In this document: positions 1-7,960 of the stretch, piece by piece
Numbering within the stretch: position 1 is the first letter of the stretch
Layout of the letters: each line of letters begins with the position of its first letter
Assembly (NCBI GenBank): GCA_004102785.1
Contig: SCEJ01000037.1
Span: 1-32,499, forward strand
Length of the DNA stretch: 32,499 nt
Direction: 5' to 3'
Source: Muribaculaceae bacterium Isolate-013 (NCI)
Lineage (GTDB): Bacteria; Bacteroidota; Bacteroidia; Bacteroidales; Muribaculaceae
Translations under genes and position numbers: made by a program
The notes under the pieces: model-generated
The model's database searches: none
What the model was told of the DNA's origin: nothing
What the model saw: the letters and a program-made list of their open reading frames with translations, nothing else

Positions 1-364
1 CCGTCGGGAATACCAGTCCGGTGAAGGTGTGCACCCGCACCGGCACGCGGCACATCCATGCCGCCATCATGCACAGCAGTCCGGCCTTCGGGGTTATGGA
101 GTGGACCATCCGCGGTTTCTCGCTGCGGAACACCCGAATCAGCCTCCAGAGGCTCACGAGGTCCTTCAGCGGCGCCATGCGCCTCTCCATGGGCACTGCG
201 GCGGTGCGCACCCCCTCGCGCTCCTCGATATCGTGCATCGCCGGTCCGGGCGAACTGACGGCCACCACCTCGTAGCCCTCCTGCTCCCTCAGCTCCTTCA
301 AGAGCCCCCGGCAGAATGTGTCAAGCGACCCCGGCACGGTGGACGCGCGTATGATTTTTGTCAT
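1..364 (-). CDS. Glycosyltransferase family 4, N-terminal part (runs off the window)
   Basis: The minus strand is open from ATG at 364 to the window edge (121 codons). The start reads MTKIIRASTVPGSLDTFCRG, followed by stretches such as 'VHSITPKAGLL' and 'VRVHTFTGLVFP'. These fit the N-terminal acceptor-binding Rossmann half of a GT4 enzyme of the PglA/WbuB/CapM kind; the C-terminal nucleotide-sugar half with its EX7E motif is outside the window. The ATG overlaps the stop of the preceding gene as ATGA, so the start is well supported and translation is probably coupled. It is expected to add one sugar to the lipid-linked repeat unit on the cytoplasmic face. Because the preceding gene is frameshifted here, coupled translation of this gene may be reduced. 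The exact donor and linkage cannot be told. Confidence 0.85.
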   Translation of the reverse strand, partial: MTKIIRASTVPGSLDTFCRGLLKELREQEGYEVVAVSSPGPAMHDIEEREGVRTAAVPMERRMAPLKDLVSLWRLIRVFRSEKPRMVHSITPKAGLLCMMAAWMCRVPVRVHTFTGLVFPT

Positions 365-1396
365 TTTTTATAACCCAAATATTTGAAATAACTCGGAATC
401 CTGTTCAACAACACTTTAAAAGTTTTAAATCTGTTGTAGTTGAATTCCCGTAACATCTTTTTGATAGATTCCCGTCTGAATGCTCTGACTTGTTGTCTTT
501 TAAATGCCATTTCAGAGGCTTTGTCCGATATCGTCCGCCTGAATAGATTCATTATATCCGATTCACTGAAATGGAATATACCGTCACGGGTAATGCAATA
601 CGGGCGTTCGATACCTGGAGGTATCGCTATGTTCTTTTTTGTCATGAAGTGCACATAACATACCTCTTGTTTGTCAAATTTATCTACTGACGTCATGTAG
701 TACACCCATGTAGAGCCATCACATTCCTTGACAAATAGTTCCCCTAATTCCGGATTTCGGAAATTCTTCCATTTGAATTGATCCGTATAGGCATAAAAAG
801 TGACTTCATCGCCTTTGGAATAAAAGTTTCGGTTATTCCTGACAAAATACTCATTGATGCCGCATTCATCGAAATTCATGGAATATGATGTCTCAACAAT
901 ATCCTTGAAAGGTATACACCCCTCGGTATCTGAATAAAAGATGTTGTTTATTTCAGGTGTATTCCGGTATATTGACAAATGGCCGCAACGGTAGATTCGA
1001 TCATATTTCCAATATTGAATTCTATGAAGAAACTTTGATATATTGCCCCATATAAGATCGCAGTCAATATACCCCCAATATTCATAACCTTTCAGATACT
1101 CTTGAAACAGCAGTCCGTATGTGGGCTTGTAGTCACATAGTTTATATGGATGTCCAAGATAAAAACGATTATATCCCAAATTTAAAAACAATGTTTTGAA
1201 TTTCTGATATATCTGATTCCAGGACATTGATAGCACTCTGACATTATCCGGAACGGCCCCGACGGCCTGGTCGGTGACTATTAGAAAGTCAATATCGGAA
1301 TTGTCAGCACAAGATTCTATGTACCCCCCCCCAGTATGGTGGCAATTTGCCAAACCATGGCAGGGTAAGGCAGATCTTATTACACTTACGGCTCAT
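361..1396 (-). pseudogene. DUF6625-like glycosyltransferase-type gene, frameshifted at a G9 tract (probable phase-OFF state)
   Basis: The start is ATG at 1396, which overlaps the upstream stop as TAATG. It reads MSRKCNKICLTLPWFGKLPP and then YWGG, where a run of nine G (1324-1332, minus strand) shifts the frame. The product would end after 30 residues. With eight G the frame continues as YIESCADNSDIDFLIVTD to the stop at 361, giving 344 residues. The long open part holds 'HPYKLCDYKPTYGLLF', 'YWGYIDCDLIWGNI' and 'GHLSIYRN', which I associate with DUF6625 proteins of Bacteroidota surface-polysaccharide loci. The 'DCD' is a plausible DXD-type metal site, so a glycosyltransferase role is likely but unproven. 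A start at 1353 (TTG) would give an open frame but would remove the conserved N-terminus. Base composition is more AT-rich than in the flanking GT4 genes. Confidence 0.8.
1324..1332 (-). repeat. Poly-G tract, 9 G (out of frame)
   Basis: Nine consecutive C on the plus strand are nine G in the coding strand of the DUF6625-like gene, at codons W22-G23-G24. Eight or eleven would keep the gene open; nine gives a stop six codons after the shifted GTA codon that ends the tract. This is the longest G/C homopolymer in the window. Confidence 0.95.
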
Positions 1397-2520
1397 TAAG
1401 TATCGCAAAGGTATAGTTTGTATAACCGGTTTATATTCTCCACTACATCATATCCGGCGTTTTGAATAACGGGGAGTTGAGTTCTGCGTTGCGGGTGCAT
1501 ATTGTAAGTCTCAACTATTGCTTTTGCCCATTCGCCGATGTCGGAACCCAATGACATAAACCGCACATTTCCGGTGATATCCGTCTGGCGGTCGATTACA
1601 TCGGAAAGCAGACATGGCAGTCCTGCGGCCTGAGCCTCGATTACACTGACTGGCAGCCCCTCGAAAACCGACGGCATAAAAAACACATCGAATGCCTGGA
1701 GCAGATCGGGAACATCCGGACGCAGTCCGGCGAAAATAACGTTGTCGCTGATACCTGAGCGTGCGGCAAGAGTGGCGGTTTCATCCATCAGCGGTCCGCT
1801 CCCGACAAGGAGCAGCCGTGCCGAGGGATACGCTTTTACAACCTCCGCGAAAACTTTTATAATGAACGAATGGTTTTTCTGCGGGCAGAATCGCGCGACG
1901 TTTCCGATTACAAGCGCATCGGCCGGGATGCCGAGTTCCTTACGTTTCTCCTCCCTGGTGGATGGATTGAACTGATAGCGAGCGGCATCAATGGCATTGT
2001 TGAGTAACTGGAAATCACGTTTGCCATAGAGGAATCTTCCGGCATCCTTGCCGCATGCAAGTCTTTGAGTGGCAAATCTGTTAGTCCAAAGTTTGCCGAA
2101 CTGGCGGAAAATAAACTTATAGTCAAAGCCGAGGTCAGCGATATGGCTTGAAGCTATCAGATTCTTTATGCCGTATTTTTTTGCGTATCTCAGGGCGAAT
2201 CCGGAGTTTTCCTGAATATGCCCGTGCACGGCCGTGAATTCACCCCGGTGCTCTCTGAAGAAGCCGTCAAGCCACCTGAAATATGCCGGGTAGGACCACG
2301 GCCGGATGGGCATGGCTCTGAAAATCCGGCCTCCGAGCGCCTCGATTTCGTCGTCATAGTCGGCCCGCTGCTGACGGTGCACAAGAAAGTCGAACTGCAC
2401 TTTGTTGCGGTCAATCGCGCGGTAATGGTTCATTACCATTGTCTCGGCGCCTCCGCGGTTCATGGCCGTGAGCACCTGCAGGACTCTGAATGGAGTTTGT
2501 GGCACCTCTGATTTATGCAT
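1396..2520 (-). CDS. Glycosyltransferase family 4
   Basis: A 374-residue GT4 (GT-B fold) enzyme. The N-terminal domain begins after about 11 residues with 'FRVLQVLTAMNRGGAETMV', the GGAE glycine-rich loop of EpsF/EpsD-type enzymes. The C-terminal donor domain starts near residue 200 with 'LVIGNVARFCPQKNH' and carries the EX7E motif in 'FEGLPVSVIEAQAAG' near residue 300. It should transfer a hexose or similar sugar from a nucleotide donor to the growing lipid-linked repeat unit. The start at 2520 overlaps the end of the preceding GT4 by 8 bp. The next gene starts on this gene's stop (TAATG). The adjacent GT4 is a clear paralogue: both have RLACG-DAG, a -NNA-D block and a shared C-terminus. The equivalent conserved Gly-Gly here is GGA GGC, not a G run. 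Confidence 0.93.
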   Translation of the reverse strand: MHKSEVPQTPFRVLQVLTAMNRGGAETMVMNHYRAIDRNKVQFDFLVHRQQRADYDDEIEALGGRIFRAMPIRPWSYPAYFRWLDGFFREHRGEFTAVHGHIQENSGFALRYAKKYGIKNLIASSHIADLGFDYKFIFRQFGKLWTNRFATQRLACGKDAGRFLYGKRDFQLLNNAIDAARYQFNPSTREEKRKELGIPADALVIGNVARFCPQKNHSFIIKVFAEVVKAYPSARLLLVGSGPLMDETATLAARSGISDNVIFAGLRPDVPDLLQAFDVFFMPSVFEGLPVSVIEAQAAGLPCLLSDVIDRQTDITGNVRFMSLGSDIGEWAKAIVETYNMHPQRRTQLPVIQNAGYDVVENINRLYKLYLCDT

Positions 2521-3601
2521 AAATAGTCTCCATTGTTCTGGTTAGACTGGATAAGTCATATTTGCTTCCGGCCAGTCGGCCGGCATTCTTTTTGCGGTCG
2601 GTAGGAGCCAATGCATGTTTCACGGCATCGACCCAGGCCGAGACATCATTGCCAAGTGACAGGAATCGGACATTTCCGGTCACATCAATCTCGGATGTGT
2701 TTGTATCGGATGCTATTACTTTCAGGCCGGCAGCCTGAGCCTCTACCGCAACGAATGCGAGGCCTTCAAACCAGGACGGCAACAGAAAACAGTCGAAGGC
2801 AGAATAATAATCCTGTGGCTCGCTTATATTCCCGGTGAAAATCACGTCCTGAATGATACCCGAACTTTCGGCAAACTCCATAATCTCGTTTTTCATCGGA
2901 CCGTCTCCGCAAAGCATCAGTTTTGTTTTCAGTAGCGGATATTCCTGCTTAAGGCGTGTAAATAATCCGATTATGAATTTCTGGTTCTTTTCGGGAACGA
3001 ACCTGCCCATGTGGCCGATTACAAGTTCGTCGGTCAGGCCGTATTTCCGTCTGATATTCCGGCTTGCCTCAACATTGTATCGGAACCGGTCAAGGTCAAC
3101 GGCATTGTTTACAACCGTGAAATCTTTTCCCCGGAACATCCACTTGCCTGCATCCGTTCCGCATGCGAGTCGGATAAAATCCTTTTTCATGCATAATCTA
3201 CGGTTTAGAAGATGCAGCAATCTGGCCGGAGTGCCGCCCGAACCGTTGTGCGTGTTGTGCGAATGTATAATTACTTTGCCCGGAAATTTCGATGCGACAA
3301 CCGCGGGTACCGGATTGACAAAAGCGTTCATGTGAATGTGAACATAATCATATCCGCTCTTCAGGATAGAGGATAACTCGCGGTATTGCTTCAGGATATT
3401 TCTTCTAAAGTCCGTTATTATGTATATTTCCCCCCCCTTTTCCTCGATAAGCTTTTTGAATGCCTTATGTCCGATTTCCGGATTCTGAATGGCGAAATCA
3501 AAATGGTATTCAGAAGAGTCGATATTGCGGAGGATATTATAGATAAACGTTTCGGCTCCGCCTACATTCAGTCCGTGTATTACATGTAGGATTCTTTTCA
3601 T
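2513..3601 (-). CDS. Glycosyltransferase family 4 with an in-frame G8 tract (phase-variation candidate)
   Basis: A 362-residue GT4. I place the start at ATG 3601 (MKRILHVIHGLNVGGAETFI), which overlaps the upstream stop as TAATG; an upstream alternative would add 17 unconserved residues. The GGAE loop lies at about residues 14-17, the C-terminal donor domain near residue 180 ('LVIGHMGRFVPEKNQ'), and the EX7E motif in 'FEGLAFVAVEAQAAG' near residue 285. Codons K55-G56-G57-E58 contain eight G in a row. Seven G would give a stop four codons after the tract and nine G a stop nine codons after it, so this gene is ON in this sequence. It is probably an EpsF-like sugar transferase in repeat-unit assembly, paralogous to the following gene. 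Confidence 0.92.
   Translation of the reverse strand: MKRILHVIHGLNVGGAETFIYNILRNIDSSEYHFDFAIQNPEIGHKAFKKLIEEKGGEIYIITDFRRNILKQYRELSSILKSGYDYVHIHMNAFVNPVPAVVASKFPGKVIIHSHNTHNGSGGTPARLLHLLNRRLCMKKDFIRLACGTDAGKWMFRGKDFTVVNNAVDLDRFRYNVEASRNIRRKYGLTDELVIGHMGRFVPEKNQKFIIGLFTRLKQEYPLLKTKLMLCGDGPMKNEIMEFAESSGIIQDVIFTGNISEPQDYYSAFDCFLLPSWFEGLAFVAVEAQAAGLKVIASDTNTSEIDVTGNVRFLSLGNDVSAWVDAVKHALAPTDRKKNAGRLAGSKYDLSSLTRTMETIYA
3430..3437 (-). repeat. Poly-G tract, 8 G (in frame)
   Basis: Eight consecutive G in the coding strand of the GT4 gene at 2513-3601, reading AAG GGG GGG GAA. Gain or loss of one base produces a nearby stop. The neighbouring paralogue encodes the matching Gly-Gly as GGA GGC, so the protein does not require a homopolymer here. 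Confidence 0.95.
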
Positions 3602-4500
3602 TACCGATGCTGTTTTTTGCTCTTGTAAACGATGTATTTGTAAAGCATCCACCCCAGCGGCCTGGTCATGACTGTGAGGAATTTCTTCGGAGATTTTTTT
3701 AGCCAGTCACGGTCCTTGCTGATAATGCAACTGCTGTTGTAGTGGATGTTCAGGCGGATAAGATTCCTCAATGTATTCCTTTTGAGTCCCATCTCCATGA
3801 GCCGTAGTTTTGCAAAAGAGCGGGGAGAGTTGAGATACTGACGGAATATACCGGCCGACATGCTGTCGCCACCGGTCTGATATTCTACGAAACACAGGTT
3901 TTCGTTTAGAATCAGTGACGGCTGCCGGTCGTCGGCCAAAGCGAGCATATAGAAAGGATTGAAGTTTTTTTCGCCGGGGAACCCCTCCATCGGCGACACC
4001 TCTTTCATAAGGGCGGTGCGCATCACCTGCTTGGTGTCGCCGAAATGGATTTTTTTGATATACAGGTCCATCATATGGCATACTTTCAGGTCGCCTGGGA
4101 AGTAACCGCCGATGGGCTTGCCGTCAAGGGTGAAATCAAGTCCGGTAATCCCGGCATATTCGTCGCTGCCATGCTCTTTCCAGTATCCGGTGATCAGCTC
4201 CACGGCGTTGTCGGGCATGAAATCATCGGAGTCGATGCATACGTTGAGCTCCGTCTCGATAACCTCATAGGCTTTGTTGTATCCTGTGTATAGACCGCCG
4301 TTTTCCTTGTAAATATACCTTATAGGTATGCGGTTTTCTTCAATCCAGCCCCTGACCAGCCCGGCGGTGCCGTCGGTGGAGCCGTCGTCAATCACAAGCC
4401 ATTCAAAATCCTTGCATGTCTGACGCAGCAGGCTTTCGTAGGTGCGGGGCAGCGTGTGCGCGCGGTTGTAAGTGGGAGTAAAAACTGTAAGGGTTTTCAT
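3601..4500 (-). CDS. Glycosyltransferase family 2
   Basis: A 299-residue GT2 (GT-A fold). The start ATG at 4500 forms an ATGA overlap with the preceding stop and reads MKTLTVFTPTYNRAHTLPRT. Four upstream codons (to 4512) are possible but less likely. Key motifs are 'WLVIDDGSTDGT' near residue 36-47 (nucleotide binding) and 'CIDSDDFMPDN' near residue 90 (DXD metal site). The C-terminal part ('PEKNFNPFYML'-like region and 'GGDSMSAGI') resembles Bacteroidota capsule GT2 enzymes. It adds one sugar, probably with inversion, on the cytoplasmic side. It is coupled at its 3' end to the GT4 by TAATG. Acceptor and donor are not predictable. Confidence 0.92.
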   Translation of the reverse strand: MKTLTVFTPTYNRAHTLPRTYESLLRQTCKDFEWLVIDDGSTDGTAGLVRGWIEENRIPIRYIYKENGGLYTGYNKAYEVIETELNVCIDSDDFMPDNAVELITGYWKEHGSDEYAGITGLDFTLDGKPIGGYFPGDLKVCHMMDLYIKKIHFGDTKQVMRTALMKEVSPMEGFPGEKNFNPFYMLALADDRQPSLILNENLCFVEYQTGGDSMSAGIFRQYLNSPRSFAKLRLMEMGLKRNTLRNLIRLNIHYNSSCIISKDRDWLKKSPKKFLTVMTRPLGWMLYKYIVYKSKKQHR

Positions 4501-5534
4501 CTCAAAAAACAAGATAATATTCGTTTTACAAACCGTCTACATCGTTCATCTCTGATATTTTGACGGACTAACTGAATAATTGAATCAGAATCCTCATTGA
4601 TAAAATAATTGTAGACGTCGTTTCCGGTAGACAATTCTCTGAAATTGCTCCAAATGCTTTTATCACGCAATTCGGATGTTATCCAGGCGTTTAATTTTTC
4701 AGCCGGTTCATTAAGATGTATTATGCGTTGTTTGACAACAGATAAAAAAATATTCTTTATTTCAATTGACAGATATTTCTCTGCTGCTGCCAGACCATGT
4801 TTTTTGCTTTCAGCTTTTTTTATAAAATACTGTTGCTTTAAATCCGGCCAAAGATGCTTATTGTATCCTGACGTCAGTCCTCCTACACGATAATAATATC
4901 CATAGAAGTCAATAATTGAGTATTTTTTTATAAACGGGAATAAGCTAAGATTAAAAATCAAATCTTCTCCCATTTTGAATCCGGATGGATTTAAGTTGGC
5001 TCTGATTATTGTTTCCAACTTATATAATTTCCCCCAGATATTTACATCCAGTTTATTGACTCCAAAAAAAGAAATATAATAGTCGTTCATGAGAGAGGGC
5101 TGCGACAATACCTGAGGCATGACGCGGACTGTCCCTCTCTTAATGACAGGCCCGAATACCCTACACCAAAGCATCTGCACAACATCAGCATCGGTTGTTT
5201 GCATGTTGTATGCTAATACTTTGAAGGTGTTTTTGTGGATATAGTCGTCGGAATCTAAGAAAAATACCCCCCCCGAGTTGAGATTATCAGTCAGAAAGCG
5301 TAAGCCTGTAAATCGAGCCTTGTCAACTCCTTCATTTTGAGCCTTATCAATGAAGTGTATTTTTTCAGGATATTTATTTTGATAAGACAGACATATATCA
5401 CGGCTTTTGTCTGTTGAGGCATCGTTCACCAGAATTATATCGAAATTATGGTATGTTTGCCTCAGAACGGAATCGATACACTGTCTGAGGTAACGTTGAG
5501 TGTTGTATACAGGTATTACACAGTGTATTTTCAT
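4497..5534 (-). CDS. Glycosyltransferase family 2 with an in-frame G8 tract (phase-variation candidate)
   Basis: A 345-residue GT2. The N-terminus reads MKIHCVIPVYNTQRYLRQCI, with 'IILVNDASTDKS' near residue 35-46 and the DXD site 'FFLDSDDYI' at residues 91-99. Immediately before it, codons S87-G88-G89-V90 hold eight G in a row. Seven G gives a stop after three more codons; nine G gives a stop within about 25 codons. Either change would leave only the nucleotide-binding half, without the metal site. The gene is ON here. It is AT-rich compared with its GC-richer neighbours, which suggests separate acquisition. It overlaps the next gene as ATGA and follows the polymerase gene after a 10 bp gap. 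Confidence 0.92.
   Translation of the reverse strand: MKIHCVIPVYNTQRYLRQCIDSVLRQTYHNFDIILVNDASTDKSRDICLSYQNKYPEKIHFIDKAQNEGVDKARFTGLRFLTDNLNSGGVFFLDSDDYIHKNTFKVLAYNMQTTDADVVQMLWCRVFGPVIKRGTVRVMPQVLSQPSLMNDYYISFFGVNKLDVNIWGKLYKLETIIRANLNPSGFKMGEDLIFNLSLFPFIKKYSIIDFYGYYYRVGGLTSGYNKHLWPDLKQQYFIKKAESKKHGLAAAEKYLSIEIKNIFLSVVKQRIIHLNEPAEKLNAWITSELRDKSIWSNFRELSTGNDVYNYFINEDSDSIIQLVRQNIRDERCRRFVKRILSCFLR
5267..5274 (-). repeat. Poly-G tract, 8 G (in frame)
   Basis: Eight G in the coding strand of the GT2 gene at 4497-5534, reading TCG GGG GGG GTA, four residues before the catalytic DSDD. One-base changes truncate the enzyme. Confidence 0.95.
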
Positions 5535-5544
5535 TTCTTATAAA

Positions 5545-6663
5545 TCAATAATATATGAAAGTCATGAATAGGGTGAAAGCTGTGTGGGCCATCAGTATGG
5601 TGCCTGCGATGCGCCCCTGGCTCTTTCCCCACACGTTCATCCGCAGACAGGGATATGCAATCACTACCGGATATAGGAACCATGACAGGTAGGCGAACCG
5701 GTTGCTGTAAGCGGCGTTCATCATCATTACCCAGAACGAATTGGCCAAAGTGTAGGTGCTCAGCAGAATTCGGTAGGTGCGGTCGGATGTGCCCGTCTTT
5801 GATGTCACGACCATTCCCAGCAGTATAGGCATGAAACTGTAAAGGAGGAAGTCGGGGCGGAATCCACCCTTGAAGCCCTGGTCGGCGTATGCGTCGGCGG
5901 CCTGGACGTATCCGGAAAGGCGGTCGTCGAAACCGAGGCCGGTGAAGAAACTCTCGATTGCCCCGCGGGCCACCACACTAAGCACAATCGACAGGAACCA
6001 GAAGTATATCAGAGGGCGCGGGTTTTTGATAAACAGGGCTGCCATCGAACAGACAATCGGCAGCGCCGAAGATTTGTGGATGAAAAATGCGGCCATGCAC
6101 AGCAGCGCGTAAGCCATATAGTTCTTTCTCTCGGTGGCGATAAAGGAGATGGCAAGGATTACAATCGAGCATGCCAGGCCGTTTCTGATGCCGTTTGTCG
6201 CATATGTGAAGAATGAGAAGGCTCCCATATAAAAGAGCAGTGCCCCGTAGGTGTTGTTGCCGAACAGCCGCCTGAGACCGCCCAACGCGAAGAACATATA
6301 GCCGAACATTATCACGGTGAAATATACCGACACATCGACATATTTCGCACACAGCGCGGTGATAAAAGCAAAAAGCCATTCATATTCTCCGATACCGATT
6401 CTGACATCCTCAAGTTTAACCCATCCATAGGTCATGGCATAGTTGGCAGTGTCGCCAAACAAGACTCCTGACAGGGGGCGGTTGCCGATAATGAGGCAGT
6501 ATGCTGTCAGAGCAATTACGATGAGCCCCAACTGGCTGTTGTTGCCCTGCAGCATGTGGCGGGCGTCGCGGTTCTGCCACGACTGGAACGCTGCGATACT
6601 CAAGGCTGTCACGGCGAGAATAGTGCCGCTCTGGAAGTATTTTGCAATCTCGATTGAAATCAT
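5545..6663 (-). CDS. EpsG-family polysaccharide polymerase (Wzy-type)
   Basis: A 372-residue multi-pass membrane protein. The start at 6663 overlaps the upstream stop as TAATG (MISIEIAKYFQSGTILAVTA); the longer open frame upstream is not needed. About ten hydrophobic segments are visible, for example 'LGLIVIALTAYCLII', 'VYFTVIMFGYMFFALGG', 'LACSIVILAISFIA' and 'AIESFFTGLG' with a hydrophilic periplasmic loop after it. Residues 'GDTANYAMTYGW', 'NGIRNGLA' and 'FIHKSSALP' match the EpsG family (D/Y near TM2, R-x-x-x-A and H-x-S). It is the only polymerase candidate in the window and should join lipid-linked repeat units at the periplasmic face after Wzx flipping. Confidence 0.87.
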   Translation of the reverse strand: MISIEIAKYFQSGTILAVTALSIAAFQSWQNRDARHMLQGNNSQLGLIVIALTAYCLIIGNRPLSGVLFGDTANYAMTYGWVKLEDVRIGIGEYEWLFAFITALCAKYVDVSVYFTVIMFGYMFFALGGLRRLFGNNTYGALLFYMGAFSFFTYATNGIRNGLACSIVILAISFIATERKNYMAYALLCMAAFFIHKSSALPIVCSMAALFIKNPRPLIYFWFLSIVLSVVARGAIESFFTGLGFDDRLSGYVQAADAYADQGFKGGFRPDFLLYSFMPILLGMVVTSKTGTSDRTYRILLSTYTLANSFWVMMMNAAYSNRFAYLSWFLYPVVIAYPCLRMNVWGKSQGRIAGTILMAHTAFTLFMTFIYY

Positions 6664-7412
6664 TACAGACGCATTAAGTTTTTGAGACGCCCTGAAGCCC
6701 TTGTGCCGATAAGGCGGTGAAGCATACGCGAGCACCAGGTGCGGAGACCCGACTGCCGGTCGCACCATGTTTTGGAGAACCAGTGGATAGAGACCGTCTC
6801 AGGGGTGACGCGCAGCCGGCCGGTGGCATCGTCCAGCGGGTTAAAATAAGTTGCAGGATATACGGATATTCCGGCCACATGCTGTGTGCCGCCGACGCAC
6901 CGCAGTCCTGCTTTTTTCATCTCCCTGGTGGTTATATTCACCACCGCGTCGGTTATGTTGAGGGTATTGTCATCCTTGATGAACCTGAGCCTGGAATAAT
7001 ACTCCAGTATCGGCTCATAGGCGTCCATCCCCCGGGAGGCTCCCATTCCGAGCCCGGGATTCACCGCCATATTGCCTGATTCGGAACCGGGGTCAATCTC
7101 AAAACCCAGGAATGGTCCGGCGGCGATGATGTCGTCCATCGGGCGGATTACCTCCACGTCGGTGTCGAAGTACAGGCCTCCGTGCTCGTAAAGAATTCTG
7201 AAGCGGGCGTAGTCGCTGACGAATGCATATTTCCCTACGGAGTATGCCTGGGCTGTGTATGGGATGGCGTTGACATCGAAATTATCCTCGTTCCACTCCA
7301 CGATCTCATAGTCGGGGAGATATTTGCGCCAAGAGGCTATGCATTTCTTCGCAGATTCAGGCAGAGGCTTGCGCCCGAACCAGCAATAGTGTATATTTTT
7401 GGGTATAGACAT
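6663..7412 (-). CDS. GT32-type glycosyltransferase (DXD sugar-binding family)
   Basis: A 249-residue protein starting MSIPKNIHYCWFGRKPLPES, the hallmark 'IPKxIHYxWFG' opening of the Gly_transf_sug/GT32 family. The block 'YAFVSDYARFRILYEHGGLY' followed by 'FDTDVEV' (near residue 82) supplies the DXD metal and donor site. It probably transfers galactose, mannose or a related sugar. A paralogue sits at 14480-15256. The gene is GC-richer than the AT-rich genes at 10-17 kb. It ends on the start codon of the polymerase gene (TAATG) and lies 2 bp after the acyltransferase gene. Confidence 0.92.
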   Translation of the reverse strand: MSIPKNIHYCWFGRKPLPESAKKCIASWRKYLPDYEIVEWNEDNFDVNAIPYTAQAYSVGKYAFVSDYARFRILYEHGGLYFDTDVEVIRPMDDIIAAGPFLGFEIDPGSESGNMAVNPGLGMGASRGMDAYEPILEYYSRLRFIKDDNTLNITDAVVNITTREMKKAGLRCVGGTQHVAGISVYPATYFNPLDDATGRLRVTPETVSIHWFSKTWCDRQSGLRTWCSRMLHRLIGTRASGRLKNLMRL

Positions 7413-7414
7413 CG

Positions 7415-7960
7415 TTATTTGTAAATCGGCTGATAATCCAGGTGTTGTTTCTGCCTTACAATTGTGGACGGAGGTATGGCGCCGTCAATTATACATCCGG
7501 CGCCAATCACACAATTGTCTCCAATGTGTGTCCCCTTGAGAAGTATTACATCTGAAGCAATCCAGCAATTATTGCCGACAATAATCTCTCCCGTATTCAG
7601 GGCGCATGACACACCCCCGTCTTTTGAAAATTTATGATTGTTGTCAAAAATTCTGACACCGGGGCCAAACATACAGCCGGCGCCGATGCTGACGCGGTTA
7701 TGGCAGCTAATCATGCATTGCCGGTTCATGTATGTACGTTCACCGATGTCAAGGGAACCATTGCCATGAGTCTGGATGTCGACACCAGGAGCCAATTCGA
7801 TATTCCGGCCAAAACGGCACTCCGACCTGCCATAAAGCCGGACTGAAGCTCCGGGAGAAATTCGTTCGACTGCGCATGCCCGGTAGCGCGACTTATAACG
7901 AATCCGGTATATTATATTGCGGATGAGATTATACAGCAGTATAAAAACTGTCCTGATCAT
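7415..7960 (-). CDS. Hexapeptide-repeat (LbH) O-acyltransferase
   Basis: A 181-residue left-handed beta-helix acyltransferase of the serine-acetyltransferase/WcaF/maltose-acetyltransferase class. Hexad repeats run from about residue 55 to the end: 'GRNIELAPGVDIQTHG', 'SIGAGCMFGPGVRIFDNNHK' (the His of the active-site block), 'IIVGNNCWIASDVILLKGTH' and 'IGDNCVIGAGCIIDG'. The N-terminus has a basic, hydrophobic stretch (MIRTVFILLYNLIRNIIYRI) that may associate with the membrane. It should use acetyl-CoA or another acyl-CoA to decorate a sugar of the repeat unit. The start overlaps the preceding GT4 stop as ATGA. Confidence 0.92.
   Translation of the reverse strand: MIRTVFILLYNLIRNIIYRIRYKSRYRACAVERISPGASVRLYGRSECRFGRNIELAPGVDIQTHGNGSLDIGERTYMNRQCMISCHNRVSIGAGCMFGPGVRIFDNNHKFSKDGGVSCALNTGEIIVGNNCWIASDVILLKGTHIGDNCVIGAGCIIDGAIPPSTIVRQKQHLDYQPIYK

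Noticed and set aside
361-1353. DUF6625-like gene starting at a TTG at 1353
   Set aside because: The ATG at 1396 overlaps the upstream stop and encodes the conserved N-terminus; the TTG start merely skips the frameshift.
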